A DNA stretch of 64,000 bases from Burkholderia sp. Bp8963 (GTDB taxonomy: Bacteria > Pseudomonadota > Gammaproteobacteria > Burkholderiales > Burkholderiaceae), in the NCBI RefSeq assembly GCF_003854275.1, contig NZ_QTQP01000004.1, positions 1 through 64,000 of the forward strand, in the 5' to 3' direction. The notes beneath the pieces were generated by a model, which made no database searches, was not told where the DNA came from, and saw nothing but the letters and a program-made list of their open reading frames with translations. Of this stretch, positions 36,528 through 47,454 are shown piece by piece (position 1 is the first letter of the stretch; each line of letters begins with the position of its first letter). Made by a program: the position numbers and the translations under genes.

Positions 36528-37469
36528 ATGAATACGCCCGCTGTCCCGTCTTTCGATCCGCCGGCTGTCGAGCCTGCCGCGCCGCAGGGCGCCCAACCGG
36601 TCGTCGATATCGTCGCGCGGATCGCCGAATGCGCGCCGGAGCTGCGCGACGCCGAGCGCAAGGTGGCCGCGTTCATCCTCGCCGATCTCGCGCGCGCCGC
36701 GCACGCGAGCATCGGCGCGCTCGCGCGCGACGCGCAAGTGAGCGTCGCGACGGTCACGCGTTTCGCGAAGGCGGTCGGCTGCCGCGACGTGCGCGAACTG
36801 AAGCTGCTCGTCGCGCAGGCGGCCGCCGTCGGCCAGCGCTTTCTCGCGCCGTCGGACGCCGCGCGCGCCGGCGACCCGAACCCCGCGTCGGTCGTCTACG
36901 ACGAGATCCAGGTTGCGCTCGCGCACAACCACCAGCTGTTGCGCCAGACGTCGTTCGACGCGGCCGCCGACCAGCTGGCCGGCGCGAAGATGATCTACGT
37001 GTACGGGCAGGGCGGCGGGTCGACCGCGCTCGCCGACGAGCTGCGTTTCCGGCTCGTGCGCTTCGGCCGGCCGGTCGCGAGCTACCAGGACAGCGTGCTG
37101 CAGCGGATGGTGTCGGCGACGCTGTCGAAGGACGCCGTCGTCGTCGCGCTGTCGGTGAGCGGGCGGGTGCCGGAGCTGCTCGAGAGCTGCGCGCTCGCGA
37201 AGCGCTACGGCGCGACGGTGATCGCGGTCACCGCGCCGGCGTCGCCGCTCGCGCAGCTCGCCGACCACCTGATTCCGGTCGTCGCGTTCGAGACCGATTT
37301 CATTTTCAAGCCGTCGACATCGCGCTACGCGATGATGATGGCCATCGACGTACTCGTCACCGAGGTCGCGCTGCGGCTCGGCGACGCGTGCCGCGAATCG
37401 CTGCGCCGCGTCAAGCATGCGCTCGACGCGCACCGTGGCGGCGGAGACCGCCAACCGCTAGGAGACTGA
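36528..37469 (+). CDS. RpiR/MurR-family transcriptional regulator
   Basis: The 313-residue regulator has an N-terminal HTH_6 domain (residues about 25-100; LRDAERKVAAFILADLARAA, SVATVTRFAKAVGCRDVRELK) and a C-terminal SIS sugar-isomerase-like ligand domain (about 140-270; YVYGQGGGSTALADELRFRL, VVVALSVSGRVPELLESC). Divergent to the D-amino-acid deaminase and two bases before the deacylase gene, it is expected to control both. The ligand is unknown; a D-amino acid, an N-acyl form or a muramyl-type compound are possible. Confidence 0.88.
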   Translation: MNTPAVPSFDPPAVEPAAPQGAQPVVDIVARIAECAPELRDAERKVAAFILADLARAAHASIGALARDAQVSVATVTRFAKAVGCRDVRELKLLVAQAAAVGQRFLAPSDAARAGDPNPASVVYDEIQVALAHNHQLLRQTSFDAAADQLAGAKMIYVYGQGGGSTALADELRFRLVRFGRPVASYQDSVLQRMVSATLSKDAVVVALSVSGRVPELLESCALAKRYGATVIAVTAPASPLAQLADHLIPVVAFETDFIFKPSTSRYAMMMAIDVLVTEVALRLGDACRESLRRVKHALDAHRGGGDRQPLGD

Positions 37470-37471
37470 CC

Positions 37472-38953
37472 ATGCATTCGCATCCCGAAGCCGCCGATAC
37501 GCTGATCGTTGGCGCGCAGCTGTACGACGGCACCGGCGCGCCGCCCGTCGAGCGCGACGTCGCGATCCGCAACGGCATGATCGTCGCGATCGGCAATCTG
37601 TCGAACTGGCTGGCCGAGGAGGTCGTCGAAGCGAACGGCCGCGCGCTCGCGCCGGGCTTCGTCGACGTGCACACGCACGACGACACCCACGTGATCCGCT
37701 CGCCGCAGATGCTGCCGAAGATCACGCAGGGCGTGACGACCGTGATCGTCGGCAACTGCGGGATCAGCGCGTCGCCGGTCACGCTCGCGGGCGATCCGCC
37801 CGACCCGATGAACCTGCTCGGCGAGCGCGGCGCATTCCAGTACCCGACCTTCGCCGACTACGTCGCGGCGGTGAACGACGCGCGGCCGGCCGTCAACGTG
37901 GCCGCGCTCGTCGGCCACACCGCGCTGCGCAACAACCAGATGGACCGCCTTGACCGCGCGGCGACCGACGCGGAAATCGCGGGCATGCGCGCGCAGCTCG
38001 AGGAGGCGCTCGCGCACGGCGCGCTCGGGCTGTCGTCGGGCCTCGCGTACGGCTCCGCGTTCGCGGCGCCGGCCGAGGAGGTGATGGCGCTCGCCGAGCC
38101 GCTCGCGAACGCGGGCGCGCTATACACGACGCACATGCGCACCGAGTTCGACGCGATCCTCGACGCGATGGACGAGGCGTATCGCGTCGGCCGCCATGCG
38201 CGGGTGCCGGTCGTGATCTCGCACCTGAAATGCGCGGGCCCGTCGAACTGGGGGCGCAGCACCGAGGTGCTCGCGTCGCTCGAGGGCGCGCGCCGCTACC
38301 AGCCTGTCGGCTGCGACTGCTATCCGTACAGCCGCAGCTCGTCGACGCTCGACCTGAAGCAGGTGACGGGCGACATCGACATCACGATCACGTGGTCGGA
38401 GCCGCATCCGGAAGTCGCGGGCAAGCTGCTGAAGGCGATCGCGGCCGACTGGGGCGTGACCGAGCAGGAAGCCGCGCAGCGGATCCGGCCGGCGGGCGCC
38501 GTGTACCACAACATGTCCGAGGACGACGTGCGCCGGATCCTGTCGCATCCGGCGACGATGGTCGGCTCGGACGGCCTGCCGAACGATCCGCTGCCGCACC
38601 CGCGGCTGTGGGGCGCGTTCCCGCGCGTGCTCGGGCACTACGCGCGCGACACCGGGCTGCTGCCGCTCGAGGAGGCGATCCGCAAGATGACGTCGCTGTC
38701 CGCGCGCCGCTTCGGGATCGCCGGGCGCGGCGAGGTGCGTGTCGGCTTCCACGCGGACCTCGTGCTGTTCGATCCCGATCGCGTGATCGACGCGGCGACC
38801 TTCGAGCGGCCGCAGCAGCCCGCGCACGGCATCGACGCGGTGTGGGTCAACGGCGTGCTGACCTACCGCGACGGCCAGCCGACGGGCGAACGCGCAGGCG
38901 GCTTCGTCGCGCGCGGCGCGCGGGCGCAGGCGAGCGCCGACGCGGCGTTTTGA
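37472..38953 (+). CDS. N-acyl-D-amino-acid deacylase (D-aminoacylase)
   Basis: The 493-residue amidohydrolase has the metal-binding motif VDVHTHDD (His67, His69), the bridging Cys96 in VGNCGIS, the HLKCAG block near 250 and the catalytic GSDGLPNDPLPHPR near 365-378. It would hydrolyse N-acyl-D-amino acids to free D-amino acids, feeding the neighbouring deaminase. GGAGACTGACC precedes the ATG, and the regulator stop lies just 2 bp before. Specificity for D-Glu, D-Asp or neutral residues cannot be told by eye. Confidence 0.88.
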   Translation: MHSHPEAADTLIVGAQLYDGTGAPPVERDVAIRNGMIVAIGNLSNWLAEEVVEANGRALAPGFVDVHTHDDTHVIRSPQMLPKITQGVTTVIVGNCGISASPVTLAGDPPDPMNLLGERGAFQYPTFADYVAAVNDARPAVNVAALVGHTALRNNQMDRLDRAATDAEIAGMRAQLEEALAHGALGLSSGLAYGSAFAAPAEEVMALAEPLANAGALYTTHMRTEFDAILDAMDEAYRVGRHARVPVVISHLKCAGPSNWGRSTEVLASLEGARRYQPVGCDCYPYSRSSSTLDLKQVTGDIDITITWSEPHPEVAGKLLKAIAADWGVTEQEAAQRIRPAGAVYHNMSEDDVRRILSHPATMVGSDGLPNDPLPHPRLWGAFPRVLGHYARDTGLLPLEEAIRKMTSLSARRFGIAGRGEVRVGFHADLVLFDPDRVIDAATFERPQQPAHGIDAVWVNGVLTYRDGQPTGERAGGFVARGARAQASADAAF

Positions 38954-39029
38954 GTGCGGCCGTTGTTCAGATCTTCCGCGCGCGCCGCGACCGGCGCGCG
39001 CATCCGTAACCGAGAACAGGAGTGAAACG

Positions 39030-39416
39030 ATGAAGCGATATGGCGTAGGCGAAGCGAAGGGCACGGGCGGCCAGGTGATGCCGTTTGCGCGTGCGGTCGA
39101 AGCCGACGGCTGGTTGTACGTGTCGGGCCAGACGCCGATGGTGAACGGCGAAGTGGTCGAAGGCGGGATCGTCACGCAGTCGAAGCAGACGATCGAGAAC
39201 GTGATCGCGATCCTGAAGGAAGCCGGCTACGGCCTCGAGCACGTCGTGCGCTGCGGCGTGTGGCTCGACGACGCGCGCGATTTCGCGTCGTTCAACAAGG
39301 TGTTCGTGTCGTACTTCGGCGAGCATCCGCCGGCACGCGCGTGCGTGCAGTCGAGCATGGTGATCGACTGCAAGGTCGAGGTCGACTGCATCGCTTATAA
39401 GGCGCCGGCGAAGTAA
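39030..39416 (+). CDS. RidA family protein (enamine/imine deaminase)
   Basis: The 128-residue YjgF/RidA protein has LYVSGQTPMVNGEVVEGGI and the C-terminal PARACVQSSMVIDCKVEVDCIAY, where RidA enzymes carry an Arg that is central to activity. RidA members hydrolyse reactive enamines and imines formed by PLP dehydratases. Its position after the deacylase and across from the D-amino-acid deaminase suggests it clears the 2-aminoacrylate the deaminase would produce. A strong ribosome-binding site (AGGAGTG) precedes the start. Confidence 0.9.
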   Translation: MKRYGVGEAKGTGGQVMPFARAVEADGWLYVSGQTPMVNGEVVEGGIVTQSKQTIENVIAILKEAGYGLEHVVRCGVWLDDARDFASFNKVFVSYFGEHPPARACVQSSMVIDCKVEVDCIAYKAPAK

Positions 39417-39445
39417 CGCGGCGCGCTTCTCTGCGCACACAGGAA

Positions 39446-39480
39446 AACAGCCCGGTCAGTTCCGACCGGGCTGTTTTGTT
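39446..39480. terminator. Bidirectional intrinsic terminator between ridA and queF
   Basis: A 12-bp stem (AACAGCCCGGTC and its complement, 6-nt loop) has T-rich tails on both strands (TTTTG on the right, TTTTCC on the left). It ends both convergent transcripts. Confidence 0.88.
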
Positions 39481-39511
39481 TGGGCTTGCCGTTACGGCTC
39501 GCTGCGAGCCC

Positions 39512-40336
39512 TCACTGCCGCGCAGTGCGCGCGTTATCCGGCATCGGCTGGTTGTAGTTGGTGCGGAACGGGTTGATGTCGAGGCCGCCGCGCCGCGTAT
39601 AGCGCGCGTAGACCGCGAGCTTCACCGGCTTGCACGCACGCAGGATGTCGACAAAGATGCGCTCGACGCACTGCTCGTGAAAGCCCGTGTGATTGCGGAA
39701 CGAGATGATGTAGCGCAGGAGGCCCGCGTGATCGATCTGCGGCCCGACGTAGTGGATCTGCACGCTGCCCCAGTCGGGCTGGCCCGTGACGGGGCAGTTC
39801 GACCGCAGCAGGTCCGACACGAGCGTTTCCTCGACCGGCGCCTCGTCGTGCGCGGCGGACAGCAGCGACGGATCGGGCTCGTAGACGTCGGCTTCGAGGT
39901 CGAGCCGGTCGAGCGACAGCCCGTCGAGCTCGTCCATCTCGAGCTTGCCGAAATCGTGCGGCGACACGAGCTGCACGGCGACGCTCGCGCCGCACGCGGC
40001 CGACACGTCACGCTTCAGCGCGTCGCGCACGGCATCGACGGAATCGAACGTCGTCTGCGCGAACGAGCCAAGATACAGCTTGAACGACTTCGATTCGACG
40101 ATGTTCGGCGATTCGGCCGGCACGTAGAACGTCGCGACCGCGATCTGCGGCTTGCCGCGCGCATTGAGCCACGACAGCTCGTACGCGTTCCAGATGTCGG
40201 TGCCGAAGAACGGCAGCGGCGACGGGATGCCGATCTGCTCGCGCGCGCCGGCGCGCGGGATCGGGAACAGCAGCGACGCGTCGTACTGCGTCGCGTAGAC
40301 GGTCGCCTTGCCGAGCGGGGAGTGTTCTGGATTCAT
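39512..40336 (-). CDS. queF: NADPH-dependent 7-cyano-7-deazaguanine reductase
   Basis: The 274-residue enzyme is a long-type (type II) QueF that reduces preQ0 to preQ1 in queuosine synthesis for tRNA. The nucleophile is Cys181 in [13 protein letters not shown], and the QueF motif ESKSFKLY lies at 81-88. A second, truncated tunnelling fold forms the N-terminal half. The ATG at 40336 is 11 bp after the ilvA stop, so it is probably co-transcribed with ilvA. The terminator at 39446-39480 follows. Confidence 0.94.
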   Translation of the reverse strand: MNPEHSPLGKATVYATQYDASLLFPIPRAGAREQIGIPSPLPFFGTDIWNAYELSWLNARGKPQIAVATFYVPAESPNIVESKSFKLYLGSFAQTTFDSVDAVRDALKRDVSAACGASVAVQLVSPHDFGKLEMDELDGLSLDRLDLEADVYEPDPSLLSAAHDEAPVEETLVSDLLRSNCPVTGQPDWGSVQIHYVGPQIDHAGLLRYIISFRNHTGFHEQCVERIFVDILRACKPVKLAVYARYTRRGGLDINPFRTNYNQPMPDNARTARQ

Positions 40337-40347
40337 GATGGGTTCGC

Positions 40348-41871
40348 TCAGGACAGGAACAGGCGATAGGCCGGATTGCCGCTCTCTTCGACATACGGAT
40401 AACCGAGCGCCGCGAGGAAGCGCTCGAACTCCGCGCGGTCGGCGGACGGCACCTGCAGGCCGACGAGGATCGAGCTGTAGTCCGCGCCCTGGTTGCGGTA
40501 ATGGAACAGGCTGATGTTCCAGTCCGGCGCCATCGACGACAGGAACTTCATCAGCGCGCCCGGGCGCTCCGGGAATTCGAAGCGGAACAGGCGCTCGTCG
40601 AGCGCGAGCGGCGAGCGGCCGCCGACCATGTAGCGGATGTGCTCCTTCGACAGCTCGTCGTGTGTCAGGTCGACGGTCTGGAAGCCGTGCGACTCGAAGT
40701 TCGCGGCGATCTCCGCCGATTCGCCACGGCGCTTGATCTGCACGCCGACGAAGATGTGCGCGGCCTGCGCATCGGCGATCCGGTAGTTGAACTCGGTGAC
40801 GTTGCGCTCGCCGACGAGCGAGCAGAAGCGCTTGAAGCTGCCGCGTTCCTCGGGGATCGTGACCGCGAACACGGCCTCGCGCGCCTCGCCCACTTCCGCG
40901 CGCTCCGCGACGAAGCGCATCCGGTCGAAGTTCATGTTCGCGCCGGACGTGACCGCGACCAGCGTCTGGTTCTCGATCCCTTCGCGCTCCGCGTAGAGCT
41001 TCGCGCCCGCGACCGCGAGCGCGCCGGACGGCTCGAGCACGCTGCGGGTGTCCTGGAACACGTCCTTGATCGCCGCGCACAGCGCGTCGGTGTCGACCGT
41101 CACGACGCCGTCGAGATACTCGCGGCAGAGCCGGAAGGTTTCCTCGCCGACGAGCTTCACCGCGGTGCCGTCCGCGAACAGGCCGACCTCGGTCAGCTCG
41201 ATGCGCTCGCCTGCCTTCAGCGACTGCGCCATCGCGCACGAATCCTCGGCCTGCACGCCGATCACCTTGATCTCCGGGCGCACGGCCTTCACGTACGCGG
41301 CGACGCCGGACGCGAGTCCGCCGCCGCCGATCGGCACGAAGATCGCGTGAATCGGGCCCTGGTGCTGGCGCAGGATCTCCATCGCGATGGTGCCCTGGCC
41401 GGCGATCACGTAAGGATCGTCGAACGGGTGGACGAACGTGAGGCCGCGCTCCTCCTGCACCTTGACTGCGTGCGCGTACGCGTCGCTGTACGACTCGCCG
41501 GCCTGGATCACCTCGACGCTCGGGCCGCCGTGCGTGCGCACCGCGTCGACCTTCACCTGCGGCGTCGTGACCGGCACGACGATCACGGCCTTCACGCCCA
41601 TCCGGGCCGCCGAGAACGCGACGCCCTGCGCATGGTTGCCCGCCGATGCGGTGATCACGCCGCGCGCGAGCGCGTCGGCCGGAATGTGCGCCATCTTGTT
41701 GTATGCGCCGCGCAGCTTGAACGAGAACACCGGCTGGTTGTCCTCGCGCTTCAGGTACACGGGGTTGCGCAGCCGGGCCGACAGGTTGCGGGCCGGTTCG
41801 AGCTCTGTCTCGATCGCGACGTCGTAGACGCGTGCGGTGAGGATTTTCTTCAGATAATCGTGGGATGCCAT
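40348..41871 (-). CDS. ilvA: Biosynthetic threonine ammonia-lyase
   Basis: The 507-residue PLP enzyme converts threonine to 2-oxobutyrate, the first step of isoleucine synthesis. The Schiff-base Lys is Lys52 in [10 protein letters not shown], followed by the Ser/Gly loop ASAGNHAQG and the phosphate-binding GGGGLASG near 184. Two ACT-like regulatory modules (about residues 330-410 and 425-500; [16 protein letters not shown]) mark it as the isoleucine-inhibited biosynthetic form and not the catabolic TdcB. It is the first gene of the ilvA-queF pair. Confidence 0.94.
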   Translation of the reverse strand: MASHDYLKKILTARVYDVAIETELEPARNLSARLRNPVYLKREDNQPVFSFKLRGAYNKMAHIPADALARGVITASAGNHAQGVAFSAARMGVKAVIVVPVTTPQVKVDAVRTHGGPSVEVIQAGESYSDAYAHAVKVQEERGLTFVHPFDDPYVIAGQGTIAMEILRQHQGPIHAIFVPIGGGGLASGVAAYVKAVRPEIKVIGVQAEDSCAMAQSLKAGERIELTEVGLFADGTAVKLVGEETFRLCREYLDGVVTVDTDALCAAIKDVFQDTRSVLEPSGALAVAGAKLYAEREGIENQTLVAVTSGANMNFDRMRFVAERAEVGEAREAVFAVTIPEERGSFKRFCSLVGERNVTEFNYRIADAQAAHIFVGVQIKRRGESAEIAANFESHGFQTVDLTHDELSKEHIRYMVGGRSPLALDERLFRFEFPERPGALMKFLSSMAPDWNISLFHYRNQGADYSSILVGLQVPSADRAEFERFLAALGYPYVEESGNPAYRLFLS

Positions 41872-42488
41872 GGGCGCTCGCGAGCAGTGCGGATGCAGAC
41901 GATAAAGGAGCAATGATAGCGCCTGGGGTCCGTCCGCATGCAACGGGCATATGGGCACCTGTTGCGCGCTCCGGCGCGCGGCCGCTTGAGCCGGGCTGCC
42001 GCAGCGCCCCGCCGGGGCAGGGGCGGCTTTCCGTGTCGCGCCAATCGTGTCCCAATCGCGTTCCGACGCCGGCTTAACCGGACGGTTACCGACCGGCCGG
42101 ACGGCGAATGGTGCCCCGAAACCGCTTCGAGCCCCGGCCGGCGGGCGTTCCGGCGATATCCCCACAGCCGCGCCGACGTCTCACGCTAGGCCCGATCATG
42201 GGGTAGAATTTCGTTTTGAATCAAGGATCGGAAGATGCAGAGGCACCCTCGGATCGCCCTTTTGAAGCCGTCGCCGCGCGCAGCCAGCCCCGCGGCGGAA
42301 CGGCATGCGCGCCGCGCGCGATCGTGCTGATGGCTCCGAGCGCCACCAGGCGGCGCCGACCCGGAGTCGCGCTCCGGCCCCATGCAAGGCATCCCGTCGC
42401 CCGGTAACAGAACAGATTTCCCCAAGATTGCGCCCACGCGCTTGCCGACGCCGCTGTCCGGTGCATCGGCCCCTCGAGTCGTCCGAAC
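41872..42488. other. Intergenic region between ilvA and the flavin/iron-sulfur dehydrogenase
   Basis: The 617 bp between two divergent genes contain no convincing reading frame. Part of it (42200-42235) is AT-rich and includes a TAGAAT box at 42204-42209 that may be the -10 of the dehydrogenase gene, with no clear -35. That would make a leader of about 270 nt. I see no riboswitch fold or repeat that I can name. Confidence 0.4.
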
Positions 42489-45400
42489 ATGAACGCACCA
42501 CAAGTTTTCGATCCGCATGGCGCGCCCGCCGCCGTCGCCGCCGACCCCGCGCCCCGTCTGCGTGAGATTCCGTACAACTACACCTCGTTCTCCGATCGCG
42601 AAATCGTGATCCGCCTGCTGGGCGAGCAAGCCTGGGCCGTGCTCGACGAGCTGCGCGCCGAGCGCCGCACGGGCCGCTCGGCCCGGATGCTGTACGAAGT
42701 GCTGGGCGACATCTGGGTCGTGCGCCGCAACCCGTACCTGCAGGACGACCTGCTCGACAACCCGAAGCGCCGCGCGCTGCTGATCGAGGCGCTGAACCAC
42801 CGGCTGACCGAAATCGAGAAGCGCCGTCGCGCCGACCTGACCGCAAACCAGGACGACGCCGCCCGCGAGCGCGCAACGCGTGTCGGCATGCTCGAGGCCG
42901 CCGCGCAGCGCGCGGTCGACGAGTTCGCGGAAGAATTCGACAAGATGGCCGAGCTGCGCCGCCGCGCGACCAAGGCGCTCGGCCGCTGCACGCAGAAGGA
43001 CAACATCCGCTTCGACGGGCTGTCGCGCGTGTCCCACGTGACCGACGCGACCGACTGGCGCGTCGAATACCCGTTCGTCGTGCTGACCCCGGATACCGAA
43101 GCCGAAATCGCGGGCCTCATCAAGGCCTGCTTCGAGCTCGGCCTGACGGTGATCCCGCGCGGCGGCGGCACCGGCTACACGGGCGGCGCGGTGCCGCTCA
43201 CGCCGTTCTCGGCGGTGATCAACACCGAAAAACTGGAACAGCTCGGCGCGGTCGAGCTGACCGAGCTGCCGGGCGTCGCGCACAAGGTGCCGACGATCTT
43301 CTCCGGCGCGGGCGTCGTCACACGCCGCGTGACCGAGGCGGCCGAAGCGGCCGGCTACGTGTTCGCGGTCGATCCGACGTCGCTCGACGCGTCCTGCATC
43401 GGCGGCAACGTCGCGATGAACGCAGGCGGCAAGAAGGCCGTGCTGTGGGGCACCGCGCTCGACAACCTGGCCTGGTGGCGGATGGTCGACCCGGACGGCA
43501 ACTGGCTCGAAGTCACGCGCCACGAGCACAACCAGGGCAAGATCCACGACATCCCGGTCGCGCGATTCGAGCTGAAGTGGTTCGACGGCGCGTACGCGCC
43601 GGGCGAGAAGCTGCTGAAGAGCGAGATGCTCGAGATCGAAGGCCGCCGGTTCCGCAAGGAAGGCCTTGGCAAGGACGTCACGGATAAATTCCTGGCGGGC
43701 CTGCCGGGCGTGCAGAAGGAAGGCTGCGACGGGCTGATCACGTCCGCGCGCTGGGTGCTGCACAAGATGCCCGCGCACACGCGCACCGTCTGCCTCGAAT
43801 TCTTCGGCCAGGCGCGCGAGGCGATCCCGAGCATCGTCGAGATCAAGGACTACCTGTTCGAGACGTCGAAGCAGGGTGGCGCGATCCTCGCGGGCCTCGA
43901 GCACCTCGACGAGCGCTACCTGCGCGCGGTCGGCTATGCGACCAAGAGCAAGCGCAACGCGTTCCCGAAGATGGTGCTGATCGGCGACATCGTCGGCGAC
44001 GACGCGGACGCGGTCGCGCAAGCGACGTCCGAAGTGATCCGGATGGCCAACGGCAAGAGCGGCGAGGGTTTCGTCGCGGTCAGCGCGGAGGCGCGCAAGC
44101 GCTTCTGGCTCGACCGCAGCCGCACGGCCGCCATCGCGAAGCACACCAACGCGTTCAAGATCAACGAGGACGTCGTCATCCCGCTGAACCGGATGGGCGA
44201 GTACACCGACGGCATCGAGCGGATCAACATCGAGCTGTCGCTGAAGAACAAGCTGCAGCTCGTCGACGCGCTGGAAGCGTTCTTCACGAGCGGCAACCTG
44301 CCGCTCGGCAAGACCGACGACGCGAACGAGATCCCGAGCGCCGAGCTGCTGGAAGACCGTGTGCAGCAGGCGCTGGAACTGCTCAAGCGCGTGCGCGCGC
44401 GCTGGGAATTCGTGCGCGACCGCCTCGACCAGCCGCTGCGCGAGGCGCAGCACTACCTCGTGCAGCTCGGCTATGAAGCGCTCGCCGAGAAGTTCGCGGA
44501 CCGCGTCGACGCGCAGCCGGGCGTGAACGTGTTCCACATCACGCAGGACCGCACGGTGCGGATCTCGTGGAAACAGGAGATCCGCGCGGAGCTGCGCGCG
44601 ATCTTCAACGGCGGCGCGTTCAAGCCGATCCTCGACGAAGCGCAGGCGATCCACAAGCAGGTGCTGCGCGGCCGCGTGTTCGTCGCGCTGCACATGCACG
44701 CGGGCGACGGCAACGTCCACACGAACATCCCGGTCAACTCCGACAACTACGAGATGCTGCAGGACGCGCACGCGTCGGTCGCACGCATCATGACGCTCGC
44801 GCGCTCGCTCGACGGCGTGATCTCCGGCGAGCACGGGATCGGCATCACGAAGCTCGAATTCCTGACCGACGACGAGATCGCCGAATTCCGCGCGTACAAG
44901 CAGCGCGTCGATCCGAACGGCCGCTTCAACAAGGGCAAGCTGCTCGAGGGCGCGGACCTGCGCAACGCGTACACGCCGAGCTTCGGGCTGATGGGCTACG
45001 AGTCGCTGATCATGCAGCAGTCCGACATCGGCGCGATTGCCGATTCGGTGAAGGACTGCCTGCGCTGCGGCAAGTGCAAGCCGGTGTGCGCGACCCACGT
45101 GCCGCGCGCGAACCTGCTGTACAGCCCGCGCAACAAGATCCTCGCGACGTCGCTGCTGATCGAGGCGTTCCTGTACGAGGAGCAGACCCGCCGCGGCGTG
45201 TCGATCAAGCACTGGGACGAGTTCAACGACGTGGCGGACCACTGCACGGTCTGCCACAAGTGCGCGACGCCGTGCCCGGTGAAGATCGACTTCGGCGACG
45301 TGACGATGAACATGCGCAACCTGCTGCGCAAGATGGGCAAGAAGAAGTTCAATCCGGGCAGCGCCGCGGGCATGTTCTTCCTGAACGCGACCAGTCCGCA

Positions 45401-46517
45401 GACGATCAACGCCGCGCGCAGCGTGATGATGGGCGTCGGCTACAAGGTGCAGCGCTTTGCGAACGACATGCTGAAGAACGTCGTGAAGAAGCAGACCGCG
45501 CACCCGCCGGCAACGACCGGCAAGCCGCCCGTCGTCGAGCAGGTGATCCACTTCGTCAACAAGAAGATGCCGGGCAACCTGCCGAAGAAGACGGCGCGCG
45601 CGCTGCTCGACATCGAGGACAACAAGATCGTGCCGATCATCCGCGACCCGAAGTCGACGACCGTCGATTCGGAAGCGGTGTTCTACTTCCCGGGCTGTGG
45701 CTCCGAGCGCCTGTTCTCGCAGGTCGGGCTCGCGACGCAGGCGATGCTGTGGGAAGCGGGCGTGCAGACCGTGCTGCCGCCGGGCTACCTGTGCTGCGGC
45801 TATCCGCAGCGCGGCGCCGGCCAGTACGACAAGGCCGAGAAGATCGTCACCGACAACCGCGTGCTGTTCCACCGGGTCGCGAACACGCTGAACTACCTCG
45901 ACATCAAGACGGTGGTCGTGTCGTGCGGCACCTGCTACGACCAGCTTGCCGGCTATGAATTCGACAAGATCTTCCCGGGCTGCCGGATCATCGACATCCA
46001 CGAGTTCCTGCTCGAGAAGGGGATGAAGCTCGACGGCGTGACGGGCACGCGCTATATGTATCACGACCCGTGCCACACGCCGATCAAGACGATGGACCCG
46101 GTCAAGCTCGTCAACGAGCTGATGGGTTCGGAAAAGGACGGCTACAAGATCGAGAAGAACGAGCGATGCTGCGGCGAGTCGGGCACGCTCGCGGTCACGC
46201 GCCCGGACGTGTCGACGCAGGTCCGCTTCCGCAAGGAAGAGGAGATCAGGAAGGGTGCGGCAAAACTGCGCAGCATCCCGGTCGTTGCGGGCGGTGCGCC
46301 GGCGCCGGCCGCCGGGGTTGCGAACGGCGGCACGGACGTGAAGATCCTGACGAGCTGCCCGTCGTGCCTGCAGGGCCTGTCGCGCTACAACGAGGACGCG
46401 AACATCGAGGCCGACTACATCGTGGTCGAGATCGCGCGCCAGGTGCTCGGCGAGAACTGGATGGCCGACTACGTCGCACGCGCAAACAATGGCGGGATCG
46501 AGCGCGTGCTGGTCTAA
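42489..46517 (+). CDS. FAD-binding and Fe-S dehydrogenase with DUF3683 and CCG domains (D-lactate dehydrogenase-like)
   Basis: This 1342-residue protein fuses five parts. Residues 1-150 form a DUF3683-type module ([20 protein letters not shown]). An FAD_binding_4 domain has [17 protein letters not shown] near 222. An FAD-oxidase C-terminal domain has [14 protein letters not shown] near 735 and [14 protein letters not shown]. Two 4Fe-4S clusters lie near 856 ([11 protein letters not shown]) and 918 ([13 protein letters not shown]). A C-terminal pair of CCG domains has [11 protein letters not shown] near 1101 and ERCCGESG near 1224. The layout suggests oxidation of a D-2-hydroxyacid such as D-lactate with electrons passed to quinones. 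Substrate is unproven. The HIT gene follows 31 bp later. Confidence 0.88.
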   Translation: MNAPQVFDPHGAPAAVAADPAPRLREIPYNYTSFSDREIVIRLLGEQAWAVLDELRAERRTGRSARMLYEVLGDIWVVRRNPYLQDDLLDNPKRRALLIEALNHRLTEIEKRRRADLTANQDDAARERATRVGMLEAAAQRAVDEFAEEFDKMAELRRRATKALGRCTQKDNIRFDGLSRVSHVTDATDWRVEYPFVVLTPDTEAEIAGLIKACFELGLTVIPRGGGTGYTGGAVPLTPFSAVINTEKLEQLGAVELTELPGVAHKVPTIFSGAGVVTRRVTEAAEAAGYVFAVDPTSLDASCIGGNVAMNAGGKKAVLWGTALDNLAWWRMVDPDGNWLEVTRHEHNQGKIHDIPVARFELKWFDGAYAPGEKLLKSEMLEIEGRRFRKEGLGKDVTDKFLAGLPGVQKEGCDGLITSARWVLHKMPAHTRTVCLEFFGQAREAIPSIVEIKDYLFETSKQGGAILAGLEHLDERYLRAVGYATKSKRNAFPKMVLIGDIVGDDADAVAQATSEVIRMANGKSGEGFVAVSAEARKRFWLDRSRTAAIAKHTNAFKINEDVVIPLNRMGEYTDGIERINIELSLKNKLQLVDALEAFFTSGNLPLGKTDDANEIPSAELLEDRVQQALELLKRVRARWEFVRDRLDQPLREAQHYLVQLGYEALAEKFADRVDAQPGVNVFHITQDRTVRISWKQEIRAELRAIFNGGAFKPILDEAQAIHKQVLRGRVFVALHMHAGDGNVHTNIPVNSDNYEMLQDAHASVARIMTLARSLDGVISGEHGIGITKLEFLTDDEIAEFRAYKQRVDPNGRFNKGKLLEGADLRNAYTPSFGLMGYESLIMQQSDIGAIADSVKDCLRCGKCKPVCATHVPRANLLYSPRNKILATSLLIEAFLYEEQTRRGVSIKHWDEFNDVADHCTVCHKCATPCPVKIDFGDVTMNMRNLLRKMGKKKFNPGSAAGMFFLNATSPQTINAARSVMMGVGYKVQRFANDMLKNVVKKQTAHPPATTGKPPVVEQVIHFVNKKMPGNLPKKTARALLDIEDNKIVPIIRDPKSTTVDSEAVFYFPGCGSERLFSQVGLATQAMLWEAGVQTVLPPGYLCCGYPQRGAGQYDKAEKIVTDNRVLFHRVANTLNYLDIKTVVVSCGTCYDQLAGYEFDKIFPGCRIIDIHEFLLEKGMKLDGVTGTRYMYHDPCHTPIKTMDPVKLVNELMGSEKDGYKIEKNERCCGESGTLAVTRPDVSTQVRFRKEEEIRKGAAKLRSIPVVAGGAPAPAAGVANGGTDVKILTSCPSCLQGLSRYNEDANIEADYIVVEIARQVLGENWMADYVARANNGGIERVLV

Positions 46518-46548
46518 TGCGGGCTTGATCGCAAGACTGGAGCCGACG

Positions 46549-46992
46549 ATGGAATGCGTGTTTTGCCGTGAAGACGGCGGCGAGGTACTGTGGCGGGACG
46601 GCGCGCTGCGCGTCGTCCTCGCGACGGGCGAGCACGACTACCCGGGCTTCTGCCGGGTGATCTGGGGCACGCACGTCGCCGAGTTCTCCGATCTCGGCGA
46701 CGCCGAGCGCGCGCGCGTGATGGATGTCGTCTGCGCGGTCGAGCGCGCGGTGCGGCGCGTGATGCGGCCGAACAAGGTGAACCTCGCGAGCCTCGGCAAT
46801 ATGGTGCCGCACGTGCACTGGCACGTGATCCCCCGCTTCTCGAACGACGCGCATTTTCCGCAGCCGGTCTGGGCGCCGCGGCAGCGCAGCGTGTCCGACG
46901 CGCTGCTGCGCCAGCGCACCGCGCAGGCGTCGTTGTTGCACAATGCGGTACGTGAAGAGATTCAACGACTGACCGATTCGAGGCAGCCATGA
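46549..46992 (+). CDS. HIT-family hydrolase
   Basis: The 147-residue protein has the histidine-triad motif HVHWHVIPR, with CxxC-like start CVFCREDGG and NLASLGNMVPH before the triad. Most HIT proteins cleave nucleotide phosphoramidates or dinucleotides. Its stop overlaps the start of the DUF971 gene (ATGA), and it lies 31 bp after the flavin dehydrogenase gene. Confidence 0.9.
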   Translation: MECVFCREDGGEVLWRDGALRVVLATGEHDYPGFCRVIWGTHVAEFSDLGDAERARVMDVVCAVERAVRRVMRPNKVNLASLGNMVPHVHWHVIPRFSNDAHFPQPVWAPRQRSVSDALLRQRTAQASLLHNAVREEIQRLTDSRQP

Positions 46993-47402
46993 GCGGTTTG
47001 ACTTCCACGACCCCGATTCCGTCGGGCGTCGTCGTGCACGCGGTGTCGCGCGTGCTCGAATTGCAGTACCCGAACGGCGAGAACTACCGGATCCCGTTCG
47101 AGCTGATGCGCGTCTATTCGCCGTCGGCCGAGGTGCGCGGCCACGGGCCGGGGCAGGAAACCCTGCAGACCGGCAAGCGCGAGGTGACGATCACCGCGCT
47201 CGAGGGCGTCGGCAACTACGCGCTGCAGCCGACCTTCTCCGACGGCCATTCGACCGGCATCTATTCGTGGGACCTGCTGTACGAACTGGCGACACACCAG
47301 GATGCGCTGTGGCGCGACTATTTCGACAAACTGAAGGCGGCGGGCGTCGATCGCGATGCCCCGATGCCGGCGGCGGGCACGCCGCACGGCCACTGCCACT
47401 GA
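46989..47402 (+). CDS. DUF971-family protein (gamma-butyrobetaine hydroxylase-like N-terminal)
   Basis: The 137-residue protein matches the DUF971 family ([58 protein letters not shown]), which corresponds to the small N-terminal zinc-binding domain of gamma-butyrobetaine hydroxylase. Stand-alone members occur next to ubiquinone genes and may take part in iron-sulfur handling; the role is not settled. The C-terminal HGHCH is a possible metal-binding tail. It sits just before ubiE, with a hairpin between. Confidence 0.87.
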   Translation: MSGLTSTTPIPSGVVVHAVSRVLELQYPNGENYRIPFELMRVYSPSAEVRGHGPGQETLQTGKREVTITALEGVGNYALQPTFSDGHSTGIYSWDLLYELATHQDALWRDYFDKLKAAGVDRDAPMPAAGTPHGHCH

Positions 47403-47404
47403 AC

Positions 47405-47438
47405 GACGGCGCCGGCTCTCGGCGCCGTCTTGCCTTTT
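47405..47438 (+). terminator. Intrinsic terminator or attenuator between the DUF971 gene and ubiE
   Basis: A perfect 10-bp stem (GACGGCGCCG and its complement, 5-nt loop) is followed by TTGCCTTTT. It starts 2 nt after the DUF971 stop and 17 nt separate its end from the ubiE start, so ubiE may depend on partial read-through or its own promoter. Confidence 0.7.
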
Positions 47439-47454
47439 ACTGAGGATCAACGCG

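Noticed and set aside
42186..46076. 1296-codon reading frame on the minus strand
   Set aside because: It mirrors the large flavin/iron-sulfur gene on the plus strand and has the Arg/Val/His-rich composition of antisense frames in high-GC DNA, without recognisable domains.
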